In this document: one piece after another, positions 26,686 through 35,279 of the stretch
How positions within the stretch are numbered: position 1 is the stretch's first letter
How the letters are laid out: each line of letters starts with the position of its first letter
Source: Dyadobacter crusticola DSM 16708
GTDB taxonomy: Bacteria; Bacteroidota; Bacteroidia; Cytophagales; Spirosomataceae
Reading direction: 5' to 3'
Assembly: GCF_000701505.1 (NCBI RefSeq)
Contig: NZ_JNJB01000001.1
Location: forward strand, 186,001-250,000
DNA length: 64,000 nt
The notes under the pieces: model-generated
What the model saw: only the letters and a program-made list of their open reading frames with translations
Told to the model about the DNA's origin: nothing
Databases searched by the model: none
Translations under genes and position numbers: made by a program

Positions 26686-27294
26686 TTATCTGAAAAAACG
26701 GGGTATGCTCCATTCATAGCGCACTGCGAGGATCCGGATCAGGATAATAACCAGCGAGGCGGAAATGAATGCGGTATTGCGCTCCATACCAAGGCTGTCA
26801 AAAATAAGATAACTGCATGCCCCGGCGAGGCATGCAGTTGCATATACCTCTTTCCGGTACACGATCGGAATTTCGTTCGTCATCATATCCCGGATCACTC
26901 CCCCCATTGTAGCCGTGAAAACGCCCATTATCACCGCAATTTCAGGTCTTACACCTAAATGCAGCGCCTTTTCCGTCCCAACGATCGTGAACAATGCGAT
27001 TCCGAAGGTATCGAACAGGAACAGTGTTTTCCTTAACCGGAGCAAAAAGTCGAAGAAAATGAATGCGACCAGTACCCCTGCAAGAATAGCATAAATGATC
27101 GTGATGTCACTGATCCAAACCAGCGGGTAACTCCCGAGCAAAATGTCGCGCAGCGTTCCTCCGCCGATCGAGGAAATGAATGCAGTGAACGTGGCCGCAA
27201 ACCAGTCGGGATGCTTTAAATCCTTCACTGCCAATGCACCTGAAATGGCAAACGCGAACGTTCCGATAATCTCTAAAATGTACTGAATGCTCAT
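26686..27294 (-). CDS. TRIC-type cation channel family protein
   Basis: A 202-residue inner membrane protein with seven helices built from two inverted repeats, each with a glycine-rich GG-x3-RD motif: GGGTLRDILLG and GGVIRDMMTNEIP. This is the UPF0126/TRIC layout of trimeric intracellular cation channels, in bacteria thought to pass K+ or Na+. Physiological role in bacteria is not settled. It is followed on the same strand by no close partner; the thymidylate synthase gene lies upstream, 11 bases away. Confidence 0.9.
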   Translation of the reverse strand: MSIQYILEIIGTFAFAISGALAVKDLKHPDWFAATFTAFISSIGGGTLRDILLGSYPLVWISDITIIYAILAGVLVAFIFFDFLLRLRKTLFLFDTFGIALFTIVGTEKALHLGVRPEIAVIMGVFTATMGGVIRDMMTNEIPIVYRKEVYATACLAGACSYLIFDSLGMERNTAFISASLVIILIRILAVRYEWSIPRFFR

Positions 27295-27305
27295 TTCAGG
27301 AAGTG

Positions 27306-28127
27306 CTAAACGGCCACCGGCGCCTTAATTCCGGGCCATGGATTGTAGTCGCGCAACTCGAAATCGTCAAACTCGAAATCAAGCACGTTTTTCACGTCAG
27401 GATTAATCACCATTGTAGGAAGCTGGCGCGGCTCGCGGCTGAGCTGCAATTCTACCTGTTCCAAATGGTTGAGATAAATGTGGGTATCTCCGCCCGTCCA
27501 CACAAAGTCGCCCAGGTCAAGCTCGCATTCCTGCGCGATCATCATGGTAAGCAGTGCGTAGCTGGCAATGTTAAATGGTACGCCAAGAAAAACGTCTGCG
27601 CTGCGCTGGTAGAGCTGACAGGAAAGTTTACCTCTTGTCTCGCCAGCTTCTTCGTCGGGCGGGGCCACGTAAAACTGGAACAACGCGTGACAGGGTTGCA
27701 ATTTCATCTGCGACAATTCGGCAGGATTCCACGCCGACACCATAATGCGCCGCGAGTCAGGTGTGTTTTTTAATTGTTTCAAAACCTCCTGCAACTGGTC
27801 GACAGACTTCCCGTTTGCGCCTTCCCAGCTTCGCCATTGTTTTCCATAAACAGGACCGAGGTCGCCATTTTCGTCAGCCCATTCATCCCAGATAGAAACC
27901 CCGTGATCTTTGAGGTACTTAATATTGGTATCTCCTTTCAAAAACCACAGAAGTTCGTAGATAATGGACTTGGTGTGTACCTTTTTGGTAGTGACGAGCG
28001 GGAATCCGTCTTTCAGATTGAAACGCATCTGGTATCCAAAAACGCTGATCGTTCCTGTTCCCGTGCGGTCGGTTTTCCGAACTCCGTTTGCCAGAATGTG
28101 GCGTAGCAAGTCCTGGTATTGTTGCAT
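27306..28127 (-). CDS. thyA: Thymidylate synthase
   Basis: Makes dTMP from dUMP using 5,10-methylene-tetrahydrofolate, giving dihydrofolate. The 273-residue length is typical. Motifs include [35 protein letters not shown] and the catalytic Cys in [12 protein letters not shown], together with [19 protein letters not shown] and [11 protein letters not shown]. The gene stands between the OsmC gene (33 bases upstream) and the TRIC gene on the same strand, and a small operon is plausible. No folA gene follows it here. Confidence 0.97.
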   Translation of the reverse strand: MQQYQDLLRHILANGVRKTDRTGTGTISVFGYQMRFNLKDGFPLVTTKKVHTKSIIYELLWFLKGDTNIKYLKDHGVSIWDEWADENGDLGPVYGKQWRSWEGANGKSVDQLQEVLKQLKNTPDSRRIMVSAWNPAELSQMKLQPCHALFQFYVAPPDEEAGETRGKLSCQLYQRSADVFLGVPFNIASYALLTMMIAQECELDLGDFVWTGGDTHIYLNHLEQVELQLSREPRQLPTMVINPDVKNVLDFEFDDFELRDYNPWPGIKAPVAV

Positions 28128-28160
28128 TTTAGAATAAATTAGAATCTACAAAGTGACTTT

Positions 28161-28589
28161 TCAGACGGTCGCAATTTCAACGTCGTAAGTAATGGTAGCG
28201 AGTGCTTCCAGCTGCGCAGTTGCGGAACAATATTTTTCCATTGAAAGTCCGATCGCGCGGTTGATCTTCTTTTCGTCAAGCTGGTTTCCGGCAAACTTGA
28301 AGGTCAAATGAATTTTACGGAAAGGTTTGCGTTCAGTATTTTCCTCCTGCTCGCGGTCTCCGTCGGCTACAATACGGAAGTCGGTAATTTCCTGGCGCTG
28401 CTTTTTCAGGATCAGCACAACATCGATTGCACTGCAGCTCGCAAGCCCCATCAGTAACAACTCCATTGGCCTGACTCCCAGATTCCTGCCTCCGATTTCA
28501 GGAGAGCCGTCGGTATGTACTTTTACTTCTGATGAACCCGAACCTTCAAAATGGAAGGCATCATCGACGCGGACTAGTTCTATTTTCAT
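28161..28589 (-). CDS. OsmC family peroxiredoxin-like protein
   Basis: A 142-residue OsmC/Ohr-fold protein. The Cys-bearing motif of the family is MGLASCSAIDVVLILKKQRQEI near residue 50, and the end has STAQLEALATITYDV. Only one of the two redox Cys positions is clearly seen, so peroxidase activity cannot be assumed; the YhfA-like subgroup of the family also has a single conserved motif. A TATATTTG box on the minus strand lies 17 bases before the start. Confidence 0.85.
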   Translation of the reverse strand: MKIELVRVDDAFHFEGSGSSEVKVHTDGSPEIGGRNLGVRPMELLLMGLASCSAIDVVLILKKQRQEITDFRIVADGDREQEENTERKPFRKIHLTFKFAGNQLDEKKINRAIGLSMEKYCSATAQLEALATITYDVEIATV

Positions 28590-28605
28590 AATGTTTTGAA
28601 TAGCT

Positions 28606-28613
28606 GCAAATAT
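28606..28613 (-). promoter_or_regulatory. Possible -7 box of the OsmC gene (TATATTTG)
   Basis: A perfect TAnnTTTG match on the minus strand, 17 bases before the start of the OsmC gene at 28589. A matching -33 TTTG at the expected spacing was not seen. Confidence 0.35.
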
Positions 28614-28705
28614 ACTTACAAAAGCGAACAGGGCATTTCCCCGATCATTAAAACAACGATAATCCTCGTATATTCGTTTTGATAAAATGTTAACCCCGGC
28701 GTCAA

Positions 28706-29134
28706 ATGTTAAAAACCTGCCTCGCGCTGCTTTTTTCAGTGTTTTTGATGATTTCCTGCAAGAAGAGCGAGGACAAAACGGAGCCTGCTCAGGAACAGCC
28801 CGGCGACAATGACCTCACTGGGACTTACCAGGGGTATAAGTTTTTCAACAAGTCCAGGAAAGACTCTCTGGCAGTGACCATGAAAGTGAGCCGGATTGCT
28901 GAGCAGAAGCTGGATCTTGAAGAAATTACGCCATTTAACCATATCAAACACCTGGAAATGAATGGAGCGGATTTTACTTACGATCGGGGAACAGGCGAAG
29001 ACGGCTGTGGCCGCATTTCCATGAAGGGCACTGGTAACTTCAAAGGAAAGCAGTTATACCTGATTGAAACCATAACCTGCGTCCGCGGAAACGGGCCTGA
29101 CAAGTTTGTAGAATACCGCGTTACCAAGATCTAG
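28706..29134 (+). CDS. Small lipoprotein of unknown function
   Basis: I do not recognise a family. The 142-residue product has a lipoprotein signal (LFSVFLMISC, Cys at residue 18), then a charged linker rich in Glu, Pro and Gln, and a compact beta domain with GTYQGYKFF and a late GEDGCGRISMKGTG motif. Two Cys (about 100 and 123) could form a disulfide. It lies just upstream of the pterin dehydratase gene and is divergent from the OsmC gene, but no functional link is evident. Confidence 0.75.
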   Translation: MLKTCLALLFSVFLMISCKKSEDKTEPAQEQPGDNDLTGTYQGYKFFNKSRKDSLAVTMKVSRIAEQKLDLEEITPFNHIKHLEMNGADFTYDRGTGEDGCGRISMKGTGNFKGKQLYLIETITCVRGNGPDKFVEYRVTKI

Positions 29135-29156
29135 CATCAACAAAACGAAAGCAGCT

Positions 29157-29399
29157 ATGTGGAAGGAAGATGATAACAAATTAAAAAAGAGCTTCAAGTT
29201 CAAGGACTTTAAAGAAGCTTTTAGTTTTATGACCGAAGTATCGGAAGTGGTGAATGAAATGGACCATCATCCGTTCTGGGCCAATACTTATAACCAGGTA
29301 GATTTTGAGCTGAATACCCACAGCGAAGGCAATGTCATCACCGACAAGGACAGAAAGCTGGCTGCTGCTATTGATGAAATCTTTGAAAAAAGAAAATAA
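29157..29399 (+). CDS. Pterin-4-alpha-carbinolamine dehydratase-like protein
   Basis: An 80-residue protein of the PCD/DCoH family, which removes water from 4a-hydroxytetrahydrobiopterin. The catalytic motif NEMDHHPFWANTYNQVDFEL holds the family's His-His-Pro triad near residue 37. In bacteria lacking a pterin-dependent hydroxylase such proteins may serve in folate-related pterin recycling or molybdopterin metabolism; which applies here is unknown. It sits 22 bases after the small lipoprotein and 46 bases before rsmI. Confidence 0.88.
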   Translation: MWKEDDNKLKKSFKFKDFKEAFSFMTEVSEVVNEMDHHPFWANTYNQVDFELNTHSEGNVITDKDRKLAAAIDEIFEKRK

Positions 29400-29445
29400 A
29401 CCCACTGGCAACCCTCTCTGAAAAAGACGGGCGCGCTGCATTTAG

Positions 29446-30147
29446 ATGAAACTTTACATTGTTCCTACCCCAATCGGAAACCTGGAAGATATTACGCTTC
29501 GGGCTATTAATGTGCTGAAAAGCGTGGATGCCGTGCTTGCGGAAGATACCCGTACTTCGGGCTCACTTTTGAAGCACCTCGGGATTTCCAAACCGCTGCA
29601 CAGCTACCATATTCACAATGAGCATCAAACGGTGACGCGCGTGGTAGAGCGCATTCTCAAAGGCGAAACCATGGCGCTCGTCTCAGACGCCGGTACGCCC
29701 GCTATCTCCGATCCCGGTTTTTTGCTGGTCCGCGAATGCATTCGCCAGGGTGTCGATATCGAATGTCTGCCCGGACCGACCGCATTCGTGCCTGCATTGG
29801 TGAACTCCGGACTTCCCTGCGACCGCTTTACTTTTGAAGGCTTTTTACCACATAAAAAAGGAAGACAAACGCGCCTGCAAAATCTCGCAGAAGAAGAGCG
29901 GACCATGATTTTTTACGAATCGCCGCACCGACTGGTGAAAGCTTTGCAGCAGTTTATAGAGTTTTTTGGGGCGGAGCGGCAGGTTTGCGTGTCGCGGGAA
30001 CTGACGAAGATTTATGAGGAGAATGTAAAAGGTACTTTGCAGGAAGTAATTGACTATTTTTCACCCAAAACTATCAAAGGCGAAATTGTAATCGTGCTGG
30101 CTGGTAAACCCGAAGAAAAAAAGAAATCTGATAAATATGAGGATTAA
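29446..30147 (+). CDS. rsmI: 16S rRNA 2'-O-ribose C1402 methyltransferase
   Basis: SAM-dependent methyltransferase acting on C1402 of 16S rRNA in the decoding centre. The 233-residue protein has the tetrapyrrole-methylase fold: PTPIGNLEDITLRAIN at the start, VLAEDTRTSGSLLKHLGI, ALVSDAGTPAISDPG and CLPGPTAFVPALVNSG, then FFYESPHRLVKAL-like sequence. The C terminus is basic and short, lacking the extra helical domain of longer members. Its end overlaps the DUF4105 gene start by 11 bases. Confidence 0.96.
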   Translation: MKLYIVPTPIGNLEDITLRAINVLKSVDAVLAEDTRTSGSLLKHLGISKPLHSYHIHNEHQTVTRVVERILKGETMALVSDAGTPAISDPGFLLVRECIRQGVDIECLPGPTAFVPALVNSGLPCDRFTFEGFLPHKKGRQTRLQNLAEEERTMIFYESPHRLVKALQQFIEFFGAERQVCVSRELTKIYEENVKGTLQEVIDYFSPKTIKGEIVIVLAGKPEEKKKSDKYED

Positions 30148-31372
30148 ACTCTGCGGCGTTGTCCGCAAAATTGCGCTTGTTCTGGCTATCTTTTTGTTTC
30201 ACGCAAATGTATTTGCGCAGCTTCCTGCATTAAGCCCACAGTCGAAAGCAAGTCTGGTCACCATTGGTCCAGGTCAGCAACTGTACTCCGGCTTTGGACA
30301 TAGTGTACTCTGGATTTACGATCCGGTAACTGGTATAGATCGTGCTTACAACTACGGCACGTTTCGCTTTGAGGAAGGCAATTTTTACATCAAATTTCTC
30401 AGAGGTACCCTGCCCTATTCACTCTCCGTTTCGCCTTTTGGCTTGCAAGCCGAGCATTGGAAATATGAAAACCGCTCCATTTCCGAGCAGATCCTTAATC
30501 TGACACTAACTCAGAAACAGCGCCTCTTCCAGTTTTTGGAAACCAACTACCTGCCTGAAAACCGGCAGTACCAGTACAAATTTTTTTACGACAACTGTTC
30601 CACCCGCATGTCGGGCGCATTGAAGGCGGCTTGCGGAGATAGCTTGATTTACAATGGTTACACGAAGGAAAAACTGAGTTTCAGGCAGTGGATCGACAGG
30701 TACGCTTACAAACAAAAACCGTGGGCGGATTTTGGAATGGACCTTGCGATAGGTAATCCTTCCGATGAAATCGCAACAGCCGAACAGGCCACTTTTCTGC
30801 CTGACAACATGGCAAAATCATTTGCGGATGCAAAGGTAAAAACGGCCACAGGTACTGCGCCGCTCGTAGCTACCACGCAGGTTCTTTTCACTGCCGAACC
30901 CGAGCCTGGGCCCGGCCCCATCACGCCAACTGTTGTTTTCTGGACGTTGGGCATTCTGGTGCTTGCATTCACTTACTGGCAGATCAAAAAAGAAAAAATC
31001 AATTTTGCGCTGGACAAAATTTTGTTTTCGATAGTGGGCTTGGCAGGATGGATTCTTCTGCTCTTATGGTTTGGTACCAACCACGGAGTTACTTCCTGGA
31101 ACTATGATGTTTTGTGGGCATTCCCGTTCTGGTTGCCGGTTATTTTCTTTTTGTCAGAAAAGAAGAAACCCGCGTGGTTCCAGTTTTTCTTGATTTTTTA
31201 TGGATTTCTCTTACTTTGCGCAACAGGTAATGCTACCAAGCACAATTTTGTAGTAGTCCCGATCCTGCTCATGCTGATTGTCCGGGTGTACTACATTAAC
31301 AACTCACTTTCAAAAATCCCCACCGGGGAAAAGGAATATGGATCTGGAATTACTGACTCGAAAAACAATTGA
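30137..31372 (+). CDS. DUF4105 family exported protein with C-terminal membrane helices
   Basis: A 411-residue protein with an N-terminal signal peptide (ending FAQ, about residue 29). The DUF4105 domain (about 30-230) has GPGQQLYSGFGHSVLWI, RAYNYGTFRFEEGNFYIKFL and KFFYDNCSTRMSGAL, whose Cys and His are likely functional. Four membrane helices follow (about 265-390). The NC...H arrangement recalls the NlpC/P60-like papain fold, but catalytic activity is inferred only. Its start overlaps rsmI by 11 bases and its end overlaps the inositol monophosphatase by 35, so the three form an operon. Confidence 0.86.
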   Translation: MRIKLCGVVRKIALVLAIFLFHANVFAQLPALSPQSKASLVTIGPGQQLYSGFGHSVLWIYDPVTGIDRAYNYGTFRFEEGNFYIKFLRGTLPYSLSVSPFGLQAEHWKYENRSISEQILNLTLTQKQRLFQFLETNYLPENRQYQYKFFYDNCSTRMSGALKAACGDSLIYNGYTKEKLSFRQWIDRYAYKQKPWADFGMDLAIGNPSDEIATAEQATFLPDNMAKSFADAKVKTATGTAPLVATTQVLFTAEPEPGPGPITPTVVFWTLGILVLAFTYWQIKKEKINFALDKILFSIVGLAGWILLLLWFGTNHGVTSWNYDVLWAFPFWLPVIFFLSEKKKPAWFQFFLIFYGFLLLCATGNATKHNFVVVPILLMLIVRVYYINNSLSKIPTGEKEYGSGITDSKNN

Positions 31373-32132
31373 AATTGTAAGACAGGCTTCGTCCTTTATT
31401 CAACAGGAAGCCGCGCTGTTTTCAAGAGATAAAATTGAATATAAAGACCTGAATAATCTGGTTTCCTACGTCGATAAGGAAGCAGAAAAGCTATTGGTTG
31501 CAGGACTGAGCCACATTTTGCCCGAAGCGAGCTATATCACGGAGGAAGGTACAACCGGCATTGAACCCGATCCGACTGCATTAAACTGGATCATAGATCC
31601 CCTCGACGGCACCACCAATTTCATTCACGGAATACCTGTCTACTGCGTGAGTGTCGGGCTGGCACGCGGAAAAGAATTACTGGTTGGTGTAATACACGAA
31701 CCTAGCCTTAACGAAATGTTTTACTCGTGGCAGGGCGGCGGTGCCTGGTGCAACGACAAGCAAATCAAAGTATCGACTGTACCATCATTACAGGACAGCC
31801 TGATTGCCACCGGATTTCCTTATTACAAATTTGAAAAGCAGAAAAGGTACATGCACATCCTGGAACTGCTAATGCAAAGAACGCACGGCATCCGCAGAAT
31901 GGGCGCGGCAGCAGTAGACCTCGCGTACGTAGCAGCAGGCCGCTTTGATGGTTTTTACGAATACAACCTCAACTCCTGGGATATGGCGGCCGGCGTACTT
32001 CTGATCAAAGAAGCAGGCGGCAAAGTCACAGATTTCCAGGGCAACGACAACTACCTCTTCGGAGGCGACATCATAGCCACCGCCGGCCCCGCACACCAAC
32101 AGTTGGTGGAGGTGATCAGGGAGAATTTTTAG
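31338..32132 (+). CDS. Inositol monophosphatase family phosphatase
   Basis: A 264-residue metal-dependent sugar phosphatase fold. Family motifs are ITEEG, WIIDPLDGTTNFIHGIP (metal-binding Asp residues), GAAAVDLAYVAAGRFDGFYEYNLNSWDMAAG and LIKEAGG. Substrates in the family include inositol-1-phosphate, fructose-1,6-bisphosphate and 3'-phosphoadenosine-5'-phosphate, so the exact one is unknown. The frame is open from 31278, but the ATG at 31338 fits the usual start. It overlaps the DUF4105 gene end by 35 bases. The heptad arrays lie downstream of it. Confidence 0.9.
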   Translation: MDLELLTRKTIEIVRQASSFIQQEAALFSRDKIEYKDLNNLVSYVDKEAEKLLVAGLSHILPEASYITEEGTTGIEPDPTALNWIIDPLDGTTNFIHGIPVYCVSVGLARGKELLVGVIHEPSLNEMFYSWQGGGAWCNDKQIKVSTVPSLQDSLIATGFPYYKFEKQKRYMHILELLMQRTHGIRRMGAAAVDLAYVAAGRFDGFYEYNLNSWDMAAGVLLIKEAGGKVTDFQGNDNYLFGGDIIATAGPAHQQLVEVIRENF

Positions 32133-32141
32133 GAGAGCTGA

Positions 32142-32169
32142 CGGCTGTCGGCAATCGGCAGTCGGCTGG
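32142..32169. repeat. Heptanucleotide array, CGGCTNT orientation (four units)
   Basis: Four perfectly spaced 7-base units CGGCTGT, CGGCAAT, CGGCAGT, CGGCTGG, preceded by a decayed copy. It lies just after the phosphatase stop, in the 190-base gap, and pairs in inverted orientation with the arrays at 32230-32243 and 32281-32308. Confidence 0.75.
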
Positions 32170-32229
32170 TTGTATTCTTTGAATGATTCAGGACAGCTAT
32201 CATAAATCAAAAACATCGTACGAGCTGAC

Positions 32230-32243
32230 AGCGGAAAGCCGAA
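32230..32243. repeat. Heptanucleotide array, inverted orientation (two units)
   Basis: Two units AGCGGAA, AGCCGAA followed by GCAAAAC. The sequence AGCCGAAG plus T or C plus AAAAC recurs at 32302-32314. It is the complement-type orientation of the unit at 32142 and forms the middle of the inverted set. Confidence 0.65.
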
Positions 32244-32280
32244 GCAAAACAAAACATCAATTCAAGCGCTAACTGGCAAA

Positions 32281-32308
32281 AGCCGACCGCCGAAAGCCGA
32301 AAGCCGAA
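32281..32308. repeat. Heptanucleotide array, inverted orientation (four units)
   Basis: Four units AGCCGAC, CGCCGAA, AGCCGAA, AGCCGAA, then GTAAAAC. It ends 14 bases before the ATG of the YfiT-like gene and is the inverted partner of the array at 32142, so a stem between the two is possible with a long loop. Confidence 0.75.
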
Positions 32309-32322
32309 GTAAAACACCACCT

Positions 32323-32859
32323 ATGAATCTAGAACAACTTCGCTACCCAATTGGTAGATTCACTACCCAGGAAAATTACACCCTGGCTGAGGTAAAATCT
32401 AATATTCAAATCATCAGTGCATTGCCTTCGAAATTCATAAATCTTCTGGGCAGCTGGGAAGATGACAGGCTTAATACACCTTACCGGCCAGACGGCTGGA
32501 CAGTGCGACAGCTCGTACATCACGTGGCCGACAGCCACATCAATGCATATACGCGGTGCAGACTGGCGATGACGGAAGACAACCCGGTGATAAAGCCTTA
32601 CGAAGAACAACTCTGGGCTGAGTTACCTGATGCAAAAATGGCGCAGATCGATTTATCCATTCAGCTGTTGCGCTATGTGCATCTGCGCTGGGTTTTATTG
32701 CTCAATTCAATGGATGAGCGCGATCTTGCCCGCACTTACATACATCCCGCCACCAACCGGACGTTCCGTATGGATGAAGTGATTGCCAATTATGCATGGC
32801 ACAGTGAACACCATTACCAGCATGCATTCCAACTGGCATTAAGGAACAATTGGAAGTAG
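32323..32859 (+). CDS. YfiT/DinB-family protein (bacillithiol-transferase-like)
   Basis: A 178-residue four-helix metal-binding DinB/YfiT-like protein. Histidine ligands of the type are in RQLVHHVADSHINAY and YAWHSEHHYQHAF, the pattern seen in YfiT, a bacillithiol transferase of Bacillus. Whether this organism makes bacillithiol cannot be seen here, although some Bacteroidota do; the metal site may serve another thiol. Conserved PIGRF near the start is also typical. Its coding region lies just after the heptad array. Confidence 0.86.
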   Translation: MNLEQLRYPIGRFTTQENYTLAEVKSNIQIISALPSKFINLLGSWEDDRLNTPYRPDGWTVRQLVHHVADSHINAYTRCRLAMTEDNPVIKPYEEQLWAELPDAKMAQIDLSIQLLRYVHLRWVLLLNSMDERDLARTYIHPATNRTFRMDEVIANYAWHSEHHYQHAFQLALRNNWK

Positions 32860-32876
32860 GTAACTGTTTGAAAAAT

Positions 32877-33035
32877 ATGCAAACGCAAGAAGCTATCATA
32901 CTAATATTGTTCCTGGCCGCAGCGGGCTACATCGCCTGGCGATTCTGGAAATCGTTTGACAAGCGAAATACCGGAGGTTGCGCCAAAGGTTGCGGTTGTG
33001 CGGAAGATAAAGCAGCTACATTTAAGTTAAAGTAA
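32877..33035 (+). CDS. Small membrane protein with Cys-rich tail (FeoB-associated-type)
   Basis: A 52-residue protein with one membrane helix (about 5-22) and a C-terminal GGCAKGCGCAED motif with three Cys, the pattern of small FeoB-associated Cys-rich membrane proteins. The frame is open from 32850, but the ATG at 32877 puts the helix near the N terminus. No feoA or feoB gene is nearby, so the assignment rests on this motif only. It starts 17 bases after the YfiT-like gene and ends before a terminator at 33062. Confidence 0.6.
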   Translation: MQTQEAIILILFLAAAGYIAWRFWKSFDKRNTGGCAKGCGCAEDKAATFKLK

Positions 33036-33061
33036 GGTTTTGATAAATTGCGAAGATACAA

Positions 33062-33084
33062 AAGGCCCGTCGTGGGTCTTTTTT
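33062..33084 (+). terminator. Intrinsic terminator after the small Cys-rich gene
   Basis: Stem AAGGCCC (33062-33068) paired with GGGTCTT (33074-33080), one G-T pair, loop of five, then a T run to 33084. It ends the plus-strand transcript. Confidence 0.8.
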
Positions 33085-33183
33085 CGTTGAAACCCTTTCT
33101 TTTAGCAATTACACAAGATGGGAAAGCATTGGATTTGTTCAGGTGGTAGCTCGACATATTCAAACCTCAAACCCCATAAACGT

Positions 33184-33204
33184 CAAAAGCCTCAAATGAG
33201 GCTT
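33184..33204 (-). terminator. Hairpin after acetyl-CoA synthetase
   Basis: Stem AAGCCTCA (33187-33194) paired with TGAGGCTT (33197-33204). On the minus strand it is followed by a short TTTTG, 51 bases after the synthetase stop. The short loop and weak T run make it a modest terminator. Confidence 0.55.
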
Positions 33205-33254
33205 CTGACTATCACAAGACATAAAATTGCGAATGCAATAAAATTAGCCAACAA

Positions 33255-35144
33255 CTACAACGCACCCTTCTTAATATCTTCCACAACCCCAGGATCCAGC
33301 AGCGTAGATGTATCACCTAAATTATTCACGTCGCCTTCTGAGATTTTTCTTAGAATACGGCGCATGATTTTACCTGAACGTGTTTTGGGAAGACCTGTGA
33401 CAAACTGTACCTTGTCCGGCTTGGCGATCGGGCCGATGATGCGGGACACGGTGGCGGCTATGTCTTTTCTGAACATATCTGCATCGTCCACTTCGTTCTC
33501 GGCGATTACGTATGCGTAAATTCCCTGTCCTTTGATATCGTGCGCGTAGCCCACTACAGCCGATTCCACGACGCCCAAATGCATGTTGATCGCATTTTCA
33601 ACTTCGGCAGTGCCGATGCGGTGACCTGATACATTCAACACATCATCTACGCGGCCGGTAATGCGATAGTATCCGTCTTCATCACGTAAACAGCCGTCTC
33701 CGGTGAAGTACATCCCGGGATAAGTAGAAAAATAAGTTTGCTTTGCGCGCTCGTGGTCGCCGTAGGTTGTCCGGATAATGCCGGGCCACGGGAATTTGAT
33801 GCAAAGGTTGCCGCTTACATCATTGCCTTCTATTTCCTGACCAGTTTCATCCACCAAAACCGGTTGGATACCGGGAAGCGGCAATGTGGCGTAAGTGGGC
33901 TTTTCAGGCGTGATCCCTGCCAGCGGCGAAATCATAATACCGCCTGTTTCGGTCTGCCACCAGGTATCTACCAGCGGACAATGGTCTCCTCCAATGTTGG
34001 TTTTAAACCAGTGCCACGCCTCTTCATTGATCGGCTCTCCAACAGAGCCCAGTTTTGTCAGAGAAGAAAAGTCATGACCTTTTACATAATCCAGACCGAA
34101 ACTCATCAATGAACGAATGGCAGTCGGGGCGGTATAAAGGATATTTACCTTATGTTTTTCAACAATTTTCCATAGTCTGCTTGCATCCGGGTAAGTAGGC
34201 ACCCCTTCAAAAATAACTGAAGTAGCTCCATAACAAAGCGGACCATAAACAATATAGCTGTGGCCTGTAATCCAGCCGATATCTGCCGTACAGAAGTGAA
34301 CCTCACCAGGTTCGTACTGGAATACATTGGCAAAGGTATAGGTAGCATAAATCATATACCCCCCGCAAGTATGCACAACCCCTTTGGGCTTGCCTGTTGA
34401 GCCTGAGGTATAAAGGATAAACAGCATATCCTCTGCGTCCATTGGCTCGGCCGGGCAGATTGAATCCACATGCTTTACCTCTTCTTCCCACCACAAATCC
34501 CTGCCTTTCAGCATGGAAACGGGTGTGCGGGTACGGGTCATCACAATTACATGCTTTACTGAGCTGCATTGTACAAGCGCCTCGTCGACTGTTTCTTTCA
34601 TAGGGATCACCTTCGATCCGCGGAATGCGCCGTCGGATGTGATCACCATTGTGCATTGCGCATCATTGATCCTGTCCGCAATGGATTTTGCTGAAAACCC
34701 GCCAAAAACCACCGAATGCACCGCACCGATTCTCGCACAGGCAAGTACAGCAACAGTAAGTTCCGGTACCATCGGCAGGTAAATACAAACCCTATCCCCT
34801 TTTGTTACCCCATGCTTTTTCAATACATTGGCAAAGCGGCAAACGCGATCGTAAAGTACCCGGTATGTGATTGATACAGCCTTGTCTTCGGGATCATTGG
34901 GTTCCCAGATCAGAGCGGGTTGGTCACCTTTTGTTTCTAAATGCCTGTCGAGTGCATTTTCGGTAATGTTCATTGCCCCCCCTTCAAACCACTTCACATT
35001 CGCCTCTTTGAAGTCCCAGCTCAGGACTTTCTTCCAGGGTTTACGCCATTGAAACTGTTGGGCTACCTCTGCCCAGAAACCTTCGGGATCGTCTACACTG
35101 TGTTTGTAGGCAACCTGATACTCTTCAAAGGTCTTAATTCTCAT
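33255..35144 (-). CDS. acs: Acetyl-CoA synthetase (AMP-forming)
   Basis: Activates acetate to acetyl-CoA via acetyl-AMP. The 629-residue protein belongs to the adenylate-forming family: ATP loop [27 protein letters not shown] (A5-type motif), [38 protein letters not shown], and the C-terminal acetylation motif [14 protein letters not shown]. The N-terminal ACAS_N segment begins with the usual tyrosine-rich stretch. Start and length are normal. It is alone on the minus strand, convergent with the upstream small genes. Confidence 0.97.
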   Translation of the reverse strand: MRIKTFEEYQVAYKHSVDDPEGFWAEVAQQFQWRKPWKKVLSWDFKEANVKWFEGGAMNITENALDRHLETKGDQPALIWEPNDPEDKAVSITYRVLYDRVCRFANVLKKHGVTKGDRVCIYLPMVPELTVAVLACARIGAVHSVVFGGFSAKSIADRINDAQCTMVITSDGAFRGSKVIPMKETVDEALVQCSSVKHVIVMTRTRTPVSMLKGRDLWWEEEVKHVDSICPAEPMDAEDMLFILYTSGSTGKPKGVVHTCGGYMIYATYTFANVFQYEPGEVHFCTADIGWITGHSYIVYGPLCYGATSVIFEGVPTYPDASRLWKIVEKHKVNILYTAPTAIRSLMSFGLDYVKGHDFSSLTKLGSVGEPINEEAWHWFKTNIGGDHCPLVDTWWQTETGGIMISPLAGITPEKPTYATLPLPGIQPVLVDETGQEIEGNDVSGNLCIKFPWPGIIRTTYGDHERAKQTYFSTYPGMYFTGDGCLRDEDGYYRITGRVDDVLNVSGHRIGTAEVENAINMHLGVVESAVVGYAHDIKGQGIYAYVIAENEVDDADMFRKDIAATVSRIIGPIAKPDKVQFVTGLPKTRSGKIMRRILRKISEGDVNNLGDTSTLLDPGVVEDIKKGAL

Positions 35145-35279
35145 GATTTTTAAAGGTTAACTTAGGGAAATAGGATATGAGTCGACAAGTTATCATTTTA
35201 TTCGCCATTGTACAATGTGAAAAGGCAAAGCCAAAAAAGTGTACTTTCACGGCTGGAAACCTGCTTGTACAAGAGTGTT

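Noticed and set aside
32142..32308. CRISPR array
   Set aside because: The 7-base units are far too short, have no unique spacers, and no cas genes are in the window.
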